Positions 7,131 through 15,617 of a stretch of DNA of 64,000 bases are shown piece by piece. The stretch is from positions 62,001 to 126,000 of the forward strand of contig CAZBKQ010000003.1 in assembly GCA_964492555.1 (NCBI GenBank). The letters are read 5' to 3'. The translations under genes and the position numbers were made by a program. The notes beneath the pieces are model-generated. The model had not been told where the DNA came from. It was given only the letters and a program-made list of their open reading frames with translations, and did not search any database. The stretch comes from GCA-2709075 sp964492555. GTDB lineage: Bacteria > Pseudomonadota > Alphaproteobacteria > MPNO01 > UBA2964. The first letter of the stretch is position 1, and every line of letters begins with the position of its first letter.

Positions 7131-8306
7131 ATGACAAGCAGCTTTAACCCGCCCCTGAGGCACCTCATGGGCCCCGGCCCGTCCGATGTTCATCCCCGCG
7201 TCCTCGCGGCAATGGCGCGGCCGACGATCGGCCATCTCGACCCGGCCTTTGTCGAGATGATGGAAGAGATCAAGGACATGCTGCGCTATGCGTTCCGGAC
7301 CGAAAATGAGTTGACGATACCGGTTTCAGGCCCCGGATCGGTCGGGATGGAGAGCTGTTTCGTCAATCTGATAGAGCCCGGCGATACGGTGATTGTCTGC
7401 CAGAACGGGGCTTTTGGCGGCCGCATGAAGGAAAATGTCGAACGCGTCGGCGCGATGCCTGTGATGGTCGAAGACGATTGGGGCAAGGCGGTTGATCTCC
7501 AGAAAGCCGCGGATGCGCTGAAGGCCAATCCCGGAGCGAAGGCCGTGGCCTTTGTCCATGCGGAAACCTCCACCGGTGTTCAATCGGATGCCGCGGCGCT
7601 GTGCGCGCTGGCGGCGGAACACAACGCTCTCTCGATCGTCGATTGCGTCACCTCGCTCGGCGGCACGCCCGTGCTGACAGATGAATGGGGTGCCGATGCC
7701 GTCTATTCGGGGTCGCAAAAATGCCTGTCCTGCATGCCAGGTATTTCGCCGCTGACCATCAGCGCGCGCGCCGCCGAGGTGGTGCGCAGCCGCAACAAGA
7801 AGGGGCAGAGCTGGTTTATGGACCTGACTCTGGTGATGGGTTACTGGGGCGAGGGCGCCTCGCGGGTCTATCACCATACCGCTCCGATCAATCCGCTTTA
7901 CGGGCTGCATGAATCGCTGGTCATTTTGCAGGAAGAGGGCATTGAGGCCGCTTGGGCCCGGCACGCCGCCATGCACCGGGCCTTGCGCGCCGGGGTGGAG
8001 GCGATGGGGCTGGAATTTCTGGTCGCGGAAGACGCCCGCTTGCCGCAGCTCAACACTATTTGCGTTCCGGAAGACGTGGATGAGGCGGCGGTGCGCTCCT
8101 TCCTGCTCAGCCGCTACGACCTGGAGGTCGGCGCCGGGCTTGGCGCGCTGGCCGGCAAGGTCTGGCGGGTCGGGCTCATGGGGCACAGCGCGCGGGCGGA
8201 AAATGTCTTTCTGTTTCTTACCGCGATGGAAGACGCGCTTTCCCGTCAGGGCGCGAAAATTGAAGCCGGTGCGGCGTTACCGGCGGCGCAAGCGGCGCTC
8301 GGCTGA
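7131..8306 (+). CDS. Class V aminotransferase, alanine/serine-glyoxylate type (391 aa)
   Basis: PLP-dependent fold-type I transaminase of the AGT/serine-glyoxylate group. The N-terminal MGPGPSDVHPRVLAAM is characteristic, GPGSVGMES forms the cofactor phosphate loop, and SGSQKCLS contains the PLP lysine (K197). The likely reaction is transfer of an amino group from alanine or serine to glyoxylate, linking photorespiratory-type or C1 metabolism to glycine. ATG 7131 follows AGGAAG. It is convergent with the unknown gene at 8320. Confidence 0.88.
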   Translation: MTSSFNPPLRHLMGPGPSDVHPRVLAAMARPTIGHLDPAFVEMMEEIKDMLRYAFRTENELTIPVSGPGSVGMESCFVNLIEPGDTVIVCQNGAFGGRMKENVERVGAMPVMVEDDWGKAVDLQKAADALKANPGAKAVAFVHAETSTGVQSDAAALCALAAEHNALSIVDCVTSLGGTPVLTDEWGADAVYSGSQKCLSCMPGISPLTISARAAEVVRSRNKKGQSWFMDLTLVMGYWGEGASRVYHHTAPINPLYGLHESLVILQEEGIEAAWARHAAMHRALRAGVEAMGLEFLVAEDARLPQLNTICVPEDVDEAAVRSFLLSRYDLEVGAGLGALAGKVWRVGLMGHSARAENVFLFLTAMEDALSRQGAKIEAGAALPAAQAALG

Positions 8307-8319
8307 AGCTTTCAGGAAA

Positions 8320-8862
8320 TCATCGTCCCGGCCAGGGGTGGTGGTAATTTTCGTCATTGTGCTGGATCGTATTGATAAAGCCCAACGCGGGCTTTTTCCC
8401 CTGGGCCTCCGCGCGTTCCAGAATTATCGGCAGAAGACCGACGCGGGGACAGAAACAGGAAAACCCCAACGCCTCATACTGGTCCTGTTCCGGCAGGGAT
8501 TCCCCGTAGATCACGACGCTGTTCTTTTTTAACGCCGGTTCCGTCAGCGCGGCGGCCAGCGGATAACCCTGGGCCGCGTTATTGCCGATAGCGATCAGAT
8601 CAATCCACGCCGTATCCATCAGGTCGCGTTCCAGTGACGGCAGGTCGACCTGATCCCAGTTTAAATCTTCCGCGTTCGCCTGCTCACCGTCCAACAGACA
8701 AGGATAGCCGTCCGCCAGGACGTAATGCCCCTGCCGTGCCCACAGTCGTGCCCAGGGAAGGGGATTATGGGAAACAAAGGCATCGACCGTAACCTCGTTG
8801 TCCAGGATCAGGGCACGGTAATGATCCGGAAAAGCGCGCTCAAGTTCGATGCCCAGTGACAT
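8320..8862 (-). CDS. Unknown cytoplasmic protein (180 aa)
   Basis: I do not recognise the family. It has no signal peptide or membrane segment, is acidic, and is rich in Trp, Tyr and Leu (WARLWARQGHYVLADGYPCLLDGE). The segment IDLIAIGNNAAQGYPLAAAL and the tail FINTIQHNDENYHHPWPGR look like a small alpha/beta globular domain. It starts 6 bp after the stop of the Bax-like gene, so the two are probably one transcript with the DmsBC fusion. GC content and codon use match the neighbours, supporting a real gene. Confidence 0.65.
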   Translation of the reverse strand: MSLGIELERAFPDHYRALILDNEVTVDAFVSHNPLPWARLWARQGHYVLADGYPCLLDGEQANAEDLNWDQVDLPSLERDLMDTAWIDLIAIGNNAAQGYPLAAALTEPALKKNSVVIYGESLPEQDQYEALGFSCFCPRVGLLPIILERAEAQGKKPALGFINTIQHNDENYHHPWPGR

Positions 8863-8868
8863 TTTATG

Positions 8869-9780
8869 TTACTCCCCCAAATGATCCGACAAGGTTGCGT
8901 TGTTCAACGCCGACAGGCCGTTCCGTTCGATGATGCCCTGCAGCAGATCGAGATAGGCCGCGCCGCGTTCGGAGTATTCCTCCAGTGTTTCAATCAGCGG
9001 CAGCGCGCGCAGCGGTTTCCCGGCTTTCAGCCGTTTGGCCCGGGCCTCGCGGAAGTCCGCATAAGCCCGGTGGGTGTTGAGATTGTTTGCATAATCCCAG
9101 ACCGAATCGATCAGGCGCGAATAGGATTTTACCGCGTGATTTTTGCCCTCTTCGCGGGCTTCCGGGACAATTCCGGCGCCGGGCTCCCACGTCCATTGTC
9201 CAAACAGCGCGTTGCCTTCTCTGGCGAAGCGGGACGTGCCCCAACCACTTTCCACCGCGGCCTGCGCAATGATCAGCGCGACGGGCAAAGGAGCGATTTG
9301 TTCCAGGAGAGTCTTCGGATCGGATTTTGCGTTTTTGTGTCTCGCCGCGACAACCCGGAGCCATGCCTGTTCTGCCTCGTTCAGCGTTTCGCCCTTGGCC
9401 TTCAAATCCTCCAGGGCCGCGCGGTGTGCGCGCAATTTCTGATTTACCGCAAGTGCCATCGGCAGGATCGTCTGTATAAACAGCGCCTTGCGCCTGTCGG
9501 TATCCGTCACGGCGGCGAGGTCGCCAGGCAGACGCCTGAGAAACAGCGGCGGAACCGGCTTTTTACCGGACTTTACCTCTGTCAGGTCATACCCGGCGTC
9601 CTTGAAGGCAGTTGCCAGCGCGGCGACGGATTTCAGGGAGAGAAAGCGGCCATCCGTAAATTCCGGCACGACAGGCGGCAGCCCGTCATCGCCGATTTCA
9701 GGACCGATAAAAATTGCCGCGACAAAGATCAGAATCGCGGCGGCCGCGCCTTTCAGTATGGTTCTGTTCGTCTGGGTCAT
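8869..9780 (-). CDS. Bax-like glucosaminidase-domain protein (303 aa)
   Basis: Start chosen at ATG 9780, which gives a short basic N-terminus and one signal-anchor helix (TILKGAAAAILIFVAAIFI). The longer frame would overlap the upstream gene. The C-terminal half holds a mannosyl-glycoprotein endo-beta-N-acetylglucosaminidase/Bax domain with AQAAVESGWGTSRFA (catalytic Glu) and GNALFGQWTWEPGAG. It probably acts on peptidoglycan glycan strands from the periplasmic side of the inner membrane. It lies 28 bp downstream of the DmsBC fusion on the same strand. Confidence 0.85.
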   Translation of the reverse strand: MTQTNRTILKGAAAAILIFVAAIFIGPEIGDDGLPPVVPEFTDGRFLSLKSVAALATAFKDAGYDLTEVKSGKKPVPPLFLRRLPGDLAAVTDTDRRKALFIQTILPMALAVNQKLRAHRAALEDLKAKGETLNEAEQAWLRVVAARHKNAKSDPKTLLEQIAPLPVALIIAQAAVESGWGTSRFAREGNALFGQWTWEPGAGIVPEAREEGKNHAVKSYSRLIDSVWDYANNLNTHRAYADFREARAKRLKAGKPLRALPLIETLEEYSERGAAYLDLLQGIIERNGLSALNNATLSDHLGE

Positions 9781-9808
9781 TACCGCGCGCCGTTCCCGCG
9801 ACAGGAAA

Positions 9809-11527
9809 TCAGGATGTTTCAGATCCGTAATACAGCATCGCGGTATGCTTGGCCTCTGCAAAAAACAGCCAGCGTTCGATGGCAATGCCGATCATGACGG
9901 ATACGACGCCGGCGCTCGCCGCGAAAATTCTGATCCATGCCTCCATCTCGACCGGTATGGTCGCGGCGCAGAACGGGACGAGCAGATAGAGCAGGAACGA
10001 CCGGCGGCGCAGCATCTCCACCTGCGCACGATCGATCGCGCCGCCCATCTCCCGGTGGATATAGTTTTCCAGGGTCGTCGGTCCGTCTTTCATCCGGAGA
10101 GGTTCCAACGCGCCTAGCCCCGTCGCGGATTCAGGGGTGACCCAGGACGGCGAATTGTCCAGAAATATCCAGTATTTCCGTTTGAAGATCAGCGTCGCGA
10201 CACCGATGATGATAAGGACGATCCCGATCACCGGCGTGTGCAGACTGAAAAGCTGCGCGAACATGTTGAACCAGACGATACCGCTCCACAGCGCCATGCA
10301 GATAAAGACCCGGATCGTATGCGGGTTGAACCATGCCCGGACGGTCCGGAGAGAGGCGTAGACCATGGTGGCGCAGATCACTGCGCCGAGCGACAGGAAT
10401 ACGGTCAGCCCGCTCATCAGCCGCCAGAAATCGCCATAGGATTCGAAGACGACCCAGCCTAGCGCGAACACCAGTGCGGGGCCGAAAGCCGCCAGTGAAA
10501 ACACCGACAGGCGCGAGAACCAGGAGGATCGCCATTGCGTGTAGGCGAGCCAGACAAGCCCCGGTTTCCCGACGCCGGTCGCGGCGGCAAACAGGCCCGT
10601 GCCAATCAGCAGGAAGGCGGTGGCGAAAATGGCCAGACCGAACCAGCGGTCGGGCGGCACACCGCCGAAAAACGCGAAGAATGCCGCCCAGACCAGAATG
10701 CCGTATCCCGCGCCCGACAGGGTGGTGAAAATAATCGCCGGCCGGGCCGGATTTTCGCCTGTGATCAGCCGCATCAGAAATGACCGCGGTTTTGTATCTC
10801 CGCTATTTTCAGTGTCCGCGCTCACGGGAATGAGGTTAAGCGGTGCCGGTGAACCCGGCGCGCCTTCGGAGACGGCCTCCGCCGTGTGCTCCCGTGGCGG
10901 TAGATATTTATTGACCGGCCCGTATCCCAGCTCCGGCATCAGATCATATCCGCCGCGCTCTTCGGACAGTTTCGAGACCGCCGAATCCGGATCGCCCAGA
11001 TCGCCGAAATGGCGCGCACTGACCGGACAGGAGGAGACGCAGACCGGCACGCGGTCCGCTTCCGCCAGATCGTCGTCATAAATCCGATCCACGCACATCG
11101 TGCATTTCTGCATCGCGCCCGCGTCAAAGCTGTATTCCAGCGCGCCATAGGGACAAGCCCAGCTGCACAGCTTGCAGCCGATGCAATAATTCTCATTGAC
11201 CAGAACGATGCCGTCTTCGGCGCGCTTGAAGATGGCGCCGGTCGGACAGACCTCGGCGCAGGCGGGAATTTCGCAATGCAGGCATGAACGCGGGAAATGG
11301 ACGAGGCGGTCATCCGGCGGGTCGCCGCATTCGATAGCGTGAACCCGGTTGAACCAGACACCGGACGGGTCGATGTCGATGGGCCGCCGATCCGAGAGAT
11401 CGCTGAGATGGCCATCCGTGTTCCAGTCCTTGCAGTGAACCGCACAGACCTGACAGCCGATACAGCTGTCGAGGTCGGTCACAATGCCGAGCCTTTTGCC
11501 TTTGGGTTCCTCTGGGGTGGTCGTCAT
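9809..11527 (-). CDS. Fused DmsB-type ferredoxin and DmsC-type membrane anchor (572 aa)
   Basis: ATG 11527 (MTTTPEEPKG) fits a four-cluster ferredoxin. The cysteines fall in four groups: 22/25/28/32, 82/85/90/94, 115/118/121/125 and 142/145/163/167. A linker leads into a C-terminal half with about eight membrane helices resembling DmsC/YnfH quinol-interacting anchors. These two subunits are normally separate polypeptides in DMSO reductase, tetrathionate and sulfite dehydrogenase (SoeABC) complexes; here they form one chain. No molybdopterin catalytic subunit is present in the window. The gene is divergent from a sulfur dioxygenase at 11673, so a role in sulfur-compound oxidation or reduction with electrons passed through quinone is likely. 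Confidence 0.88.
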   Translation of the reverse strand: MTTTPEEPKGKRLGIVTDLDSCIGCQVCAVHCKDWNTDGHLSDLSDRRPIDIDPSGVWFNRVHAIECGDPPDDRLVHFPRSCLHCEIPACAEVCPTGAIFKRAEDGIVLVNENYCIGCKLCSWACPYGALEYSFDAGAMQKCTMCVDRIYDDDLAEADRVPVCVSSCPVSARHFGDLGDPDSAVSKLSEERGGYDLMPELGYGPVNKYLPPREHTAEAVSEGAPGSPAPLNLIPVSADTENSGDTKPRSFLMRLITGENPARPAIIFTTLSGAGYGILVWAAFFAFFGGVPPDRWFGLAIFATAFLLIGTGLFAAATGVGKPGLVWLAYTQWRSSWFSRLSVFSLAAFGPALVFALGWVVFESYGDFWRLMSGLTVFLSLGAVICATMVYASLRTVRAWFNPHTIRVFICMALWSGIVWFNMFAQLFSLHTPVIGIVLIIIGVATLIFKRKYWIFLDNSPSWVTPESATGLGALEPLRMKDGPTTLENYIHREMGGAIDRAQVEMLRRRSFLLYLLVPFCAATIPVEMEAWIRIFAASAGVVSVMIGIAIERWLFFAEAKHTAMLYYGSETS

Positions 11528-11672
11528 TTTCGCGGCCTTGTTCGGGGCAACCGTTATAGAGGGAATGGGAGCGGGGTCAAACACGCTTCGCGGCGTGTAT
11601 CGGGCTGGGCAAGATTGCCCGATGCGGGAAGTTATGTTGTCTTTCAGGTGACGAATTGATGAGGCTTCTGCA

Positions 11673-12536
11673 ATGAACCCGGATGTAAGAACATTTTTCG
11701 ACGAATCGACCAGCAACGCGACGCATCTGGTGCGCGATCCCGCCGGCACGGCCTGCGCGGTCATCGACACGGTTCTGGATTTCGATATGGCGTCGGGTCG
11801 CACCGGTACGACGGCGGCGGATGAGGTTATTGCCTATATCGAAGGTGAAGGTCTCAATCTGCAATGGATTCTGGAAAGCCATGTCCATGCCGATCATCTG
11901 ACGGCGGCACCATATTTCAAGGAGAAGCTGGGCGGCAATATCGGCATCGGCGAGAATGTCCGAATGGTGCAGGAAGTTTTCGGTGCCGTGTACAACGCGG
12001 GCGCGGACTTTGCCCATGACGGATCGCAGTTCGATCATCTGTTCAGGGATGGCGAGGAATTTTCCATCGGTGGACTTTCAGGCCGGGTAATGATGACGCC
12101 CGGGCATACTCCCGCCTGCGCGGTTTACATCATCGGTGACGCGGTCTTTACCGGTGATACGCTGTTCATGCCGGATTCAGGCACCGCGCGCTGCGATTTT
12201 CCAAAAGGCAGCGCGGAACAGCTTTACGACTCCATTCAGAAAATACTCTCCCTGCCGGATGAGACCCGGGTCTTCATTAATCACGATTACGGCGCGGGCG
12301 GGAAACGTGATTGCGCCTGGGAAACTACCGTCGCGGAAGAAAAGAAGTCCAACATCCATGTCGGCGGCGGCAAGTCACGCGAAGAATTCGTCAAGATGCG
12401 GACGGAACGGGATGCGACGCTTTCCATGCCGCGTCTGATCCTGCCCTCAATCCAGGTCAATATGCGGGCGGGGCGGATGCCGCCCGCGGAAGATGACGGC
12501 CATTCCTATATGAAGCTGCCGATCAACCGGTTCTAG
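11673..12536 (+). CDS. ETHE1/Blh-like persulfide (sulfur) dioxygenase, MBL fold (287 aa)
   Basis: Metallo-beta-lactamase fold with HVHADH (metal motif), GHTPACAVYIIGDAVFTGDTLFM (second His and bridging Asp) and VFINHDY (third His). The sequence style MNPDVRTFFDESTSNATHLV and TGDTLFMPDSGTARCDFP is typical of the Blh/ETHE1 subgroup, which oxidises glutathione persulfide to sulfite with mononuclear iron. Divergent from the DmsBC fusion with 145 bp between start codons; two small hairpins are visible there (about 11579-11620). Confidence 0.87.
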   Translation: MNPDVRTFFDESTSNATHLVRDPAGTACAVIDTVLDFDMASGRTGTTAADEVIAYIEGEGLNLQWILESHVHADHLTAAPYFKEKLGGNIGIGENVRMVQEVFGAVYNAGADFAHDGSQFDHLFRDGEEFSIGGLSGRVMMTPGHTPACAVYIIGDAVFTGDTLFMPDSGTARCDFPKGSAEQLYDSIQKILSLPDETRVFINHDYGAGGKRDCAWETTVAEEKKSNIHVGGGKSREEFVKMRTERDATLSMPRLILPSIQVNMRAGRMPPAEDDGHSYMKLPINRF

Positions 12537-12542
12537 ATTCCG

Positions 12543-15500
12543 CTAAAACCGGTTTCCNNNNNNNNNNNNNNNNNNNNNNNNNNNNNNNNNNNNNNNNNNN
12601 NNNNNNNNNNNNNNNNNNNNNNNNNNNNNNNNNNNNNNNNNNNNNNNNNNNNNNNNNCGCACATGGTGCAATGTCTGATGCACCAGCAGGATGGCGTTGT
12701 TCACCACCGTGCCGATCAGGATGACAAAGCCCAGCAGGGTAAGCATGTCGAGCGCCTGGAAGTGATAGATGTTGAGGATCGAGAGCCCCGCGACACCGCC
12801 TGCGGTGGCCAACGGGACCGAGAACATGATGACCAGCGGGAAGATAAAGCTCTCGAACAGGATCGCCATCACCAGATAGACGATGGCGATGGCGATGATC
12901 AGATTGAACACCATCGCTTCCCAGGTCTTGTTCAGCTCATCTGCGGTCCCGGCAATGTTCAGCCGTACGCCTTGCGGCAGCCCTTCCTGTGTCATCGGCG
13001 CAATGATTTCTTTCTGTACCCGTTCGATGGATGTCTCGAACGGGATATTGTCGGGCGGGCGGATCTGGATCTGCACCGTGCGCTGGCGTTCGAAATGGCG
13101 AATCTGGGTCGGGCCCTCCGTGACCTCGATCCGCGCCAGCATATAGGCGGGCAAAATCTGTCCCGTCCGCGTGACGACCGGCAAATCGCCGATCCCCTGG
13201 GTGCGTTTCACCTGCTTGTCCGGGCCCATGAGGGTGAGGTCGATCCGGTTGGACCCGTCCGTGACCTCGGCGACCCGCAACCCGTCATTGAAGGCATCGA
13301 TGGATATGCCGAGATCGCGTGCGGTAAGCCCGACATCGGCGAGTTTCAACAGATCGGGAATGATCCGCACTTCGGGGGCGCCGAGTTCCAGCCCCGGGCG
13401 GGGACGAAGCTGCGTGCCCTCGCTACGCGGCATAACGGAGGAAAGGCGTGTCATTGCATCGCGGGCCAGTTCCAGCAGCGTTTCCAGATCGGGCCCGGTG
13501 ATGTTGAGGTCGATGACCTGCGATCCGCCAAGCCCGCGCCCGAAGATCGATGTCTGGCGCGCAAAGCCGAACGTGCCGGGTTCGGAAAAGATCGTCCGGC
13601 GTAAAATCGGCACCAGTTCCTTCGCGCGGGTCGGGTCGGTGGCCGATGTGCCGATGAAAGTGGAGGTGGAGCGTGAAATGTACCAGAACCGGGCCATGCG
13701 GACGGGGCCCTTGTCGCACTCTTCCACCTGCACCGGCGGCCAGTCGGCCACGACTTTCAGGCGGCTGAACCAGGACGGGCATTCGACCGGTTTTTCATCC
13801 GGATCCGCCCAATAGCGTCGGGTCATCCTTTCCGCGCGCTCGGCCATATTGGTCAATTGTTCAAGATTATAACCGGGCGGGGTCTGTGCGATGGCGAGCA
13901 CAAAATTCCGGTTGCCATCCGGCAGATAGGAGAGTTTGGGCAGGAACAACCAGGTCCCGAATCCCGCGAGCCCGCAAACCGACGCGACGACGAGGATGCC
14001 CGCAAACCGGTTCGATATAGTTATTGTTGTAAAGCGGCAGACGAACCCCGCGAACGCCGACGCGGCGGCATCGATAAACGGTATTTTGCGCTTTTCCGCG
14101 ACCTCATGCGTTTTTTCGCCGAGTAGCCAGCGCGCCAAGGCCGGCACCACCGTGATCGAAACGATGAGGGACAGCGTCACCGCGACCGAAAGCGCGATGG
14201 CTATATCGCGGAACAGCTGCCCGACCACCAGATCCATAACCAGGATCGGCGCGAATACGACGACGGTGGTAACAGCGGATGCCATGATCGCGCCCCAGAC
14301 CTCGTTGGCGCCGCGAATGGCGCCTTCGACGGGGCCGCGACCCATTTCCCGATGGCGGTATATATTTTCAAGGACGACAATGGCGGCGTCGACGACCATG
14401 CCGACGGCGAAGGCAAACCCGGCGAGCGAGATGACGTTTATGCTGCGCCCCAGCGCCGCCAGCGCCACGAAGGAGCCGATGATGGAAACAGGTATCGCCA
14501 TGGAAACCACGGCGGTCGCGCCGAAGGAGCGCAGGAACAGCAGCAGGATGATCGCCGCCAATGTTCCGCCGACATAAATGTTCTGGCTGACCAGCCCGAC
14601 GGCGGCATTGATATAGACGGTGTCGTCATGGACCTGTTCCATGACAAGCCCGGCCTGCGGCAGGACATCGTCGTTCAGCTCTTTGACGACCTTGCGGATA
14701 TCTTCCATAGTTTCGATGACATTGGCGCCGGTATCGCGCACCGCGTTGACGATAATCGCGCTGCGTCCCCGGTCGCGCCGCCGGGACGTCGTCCGCTTGA
14801 AACCTTTTTCGACTTCGGCAATATCGCCGACGCGGACCCGCAGGATGCGGCCCGTCGCCGGATCGCGGGTGGACCGCAACACGACCTCTCTCACCCGCTC
14901 GACGGTGTTGAGTTCGCTCTCCGTGCGGACCGTGTATTCGCGCTTGCCTTCCTCGACCTCACCAGCCGACAGATTGATGTTTGTCCCGCGCAGCGCATTG
15001 TTCAGATCGGTGACCGTCATCCGGAAATGGGCGAGCCGTTGCGGATCGATGATGATGCGGATTTCGGATTCGTTGCCGCCATAGACATTGACCAGCGCGA
15101 CACCCTTGACCCGTTCCAGCCGGTCAAGAATGACGTCATCAACGAAGTCGCCATATTCGGAAATTTGCCGGCTGTTTCCCTCCCTGGTCCGGATCGAGAA
15201 ATAGGCGATCGGGTTATCGTCGGAATCGCGTGTACGCAGTTCCGGCTCATCGGCCTCATCTGGCAGATTGCCGACTTGTTGCAGCCGGTTATTGATCAGC
15301 AGGATGGAGCGGTTTCGATCGGCGTTGATGTTGAATTCCAGGCTGATACGCGCGCGTCCGCGGCTCGCCCAGGACTCCATGCTCTCAAGTCCTTCAAGCC
15401 CTTTAAGCGCTTCCTCCTGCGGGATCAGGATTTCGCGTTCGACCTCCAGCGGGGCCGCGCCGCGCCAGGTGGTCTGCACCTGGATCAGCGGTTTACGCAC

Positions 15501-15617
15501 ATCCGGGGTCAGCTGGATCGGAATCGCCTGAAGCGCGACCCAGCCCATCAGGACGACCATCAACACAACGGACATCACGGCGACGGGACGCCGTACGGCA
15601 AGCTCAATCAGTTTCAT
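12543..15617 (-). CDS. RND efflux transporter, HAE1/AcrB type, C-terminus lost in assembly gap
   Basis: The N-terminal 986 residues are readable (15617 to 12658). TM1 is preceded by MKLIELAVRRPVAVMSV and followed by two large periplasmic loops. The TM4 proton-relay segment GMVVDAAIVVLENIY has one Asp where many AcrB relatives have two. The segment through 12658 ends in LIGTVVNNAILLVHQTLHHV, near the last helices. The 100 N at 12558-12657 then interrupt the gene, so the four residues and stop predicted beyond the gap are not trustworthy. The ATG overlaps the adaptor stop by 4 bases (ATGA). Probable function: proton-driven export with the adaptor below and a TolC-like channel encoded elsewhere. 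Confidence 0.85.
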   Translation of the reverse strand: MKLIELAVRRPVAVMSVVLMVVLMGWVALQAIPIQLTPDVRKPLIQVQTTWRGAAPLEVEREILIPQEEALKGLEGLESMESWASRGRARISLEFNINADRNRSILLINNRLQQVGNLPDEADEPELRTRDSDDNPIAYFSIRTREGNSRQISEYGDFVDDVILDRLERVKGVALVNVYGGNESEIRIIIDPQRLAHFRMTVTDLNNALRGTNINLSAGEVEEGKREYTVRTESELNTVERVREVVLRSTRDPATGRILRVRVGDIAEVEKGFKRTTSRRRDRGRSAIIVNAVRDTGANVIETMEDIRKVVKELNDDVLPQAGLVMEQVHDDTVYINAAVGLVSQNIYVGGTLAAIILLLFLRSFGATAVVSMAIPVSIIGSFVALAALGRSINVISLAGFAFAVGMVVDAAIVVLENIYRHREMGRGPVEGAIRGANEVWGAIMASAVTTVVVFAPILVMDLVVGQLFRDIAIALSVAVTLSLIVSITVVPALARWLLGEKTHEVAEKRKIPFIDAAASAFAGFVCRFTTITISNRFAGILVVASVCGLAGFGTWLFLPKLSYLPDGNRNFVLAIAQTPPGYNLEQLTNMAERAERMTRRYWADPDEKPVECPSWFSRLKVVADWPPVQVEECDKGPVRMARFWYISRSTSTFIGTSATDPTRAKELVPILRRTIFSEPGTFGFARQTSIFGRGLGGSQVIDLNITGPDLETLLELARDAMTRLSSVMPRSEGTQLRPRPGLELGAPEVRIIPDLLKLADVGLTARDLGISIDAFNDGLRVAEVTDGSNRIDLTLMGPDKQVKRTQGIGDLPVVTRTGQILPAYMLARIEVTEGPTQIRHFERQRTVQIQIRPPDNIPFETSIERVQKEIIAPMTQEGLPQGVRLNIAGTADELNKTWEAMVFNLIIAIAIVYLVMAILFESFIFPLVIMFSVPLATAGGVAGLSILNIYHFQALDMLTLLGFVILIGTVVNNAILLVHQTLHHVXXXXXXXXXXXXXXXXXXXXXXXXXXXXXXXXXXGNRF
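12558..12657. other. Assembly gap (100 N) inside RND pump
   Basis: Exactly 100 N of conventional unknown-length padding. Its flanks share no overlap, unlike the gap at 51049, so sequence is really missing: at least the last 40-60 codons of the pump. Confidence 0.97.

Noticed and set aside
11579..11620. Two small hairpins in the dmsBC/sulfur dioxygenase intergenic region
   Set aside because: Stems are 5-6 bp with no U-tract; they cannot be told from chance in GC-rich DNA.
12543..12557. Four terminal codons and stop of the RND pump
   Set aside because: They are joined only through 100 N of unknown length, so the reading frame is not established.
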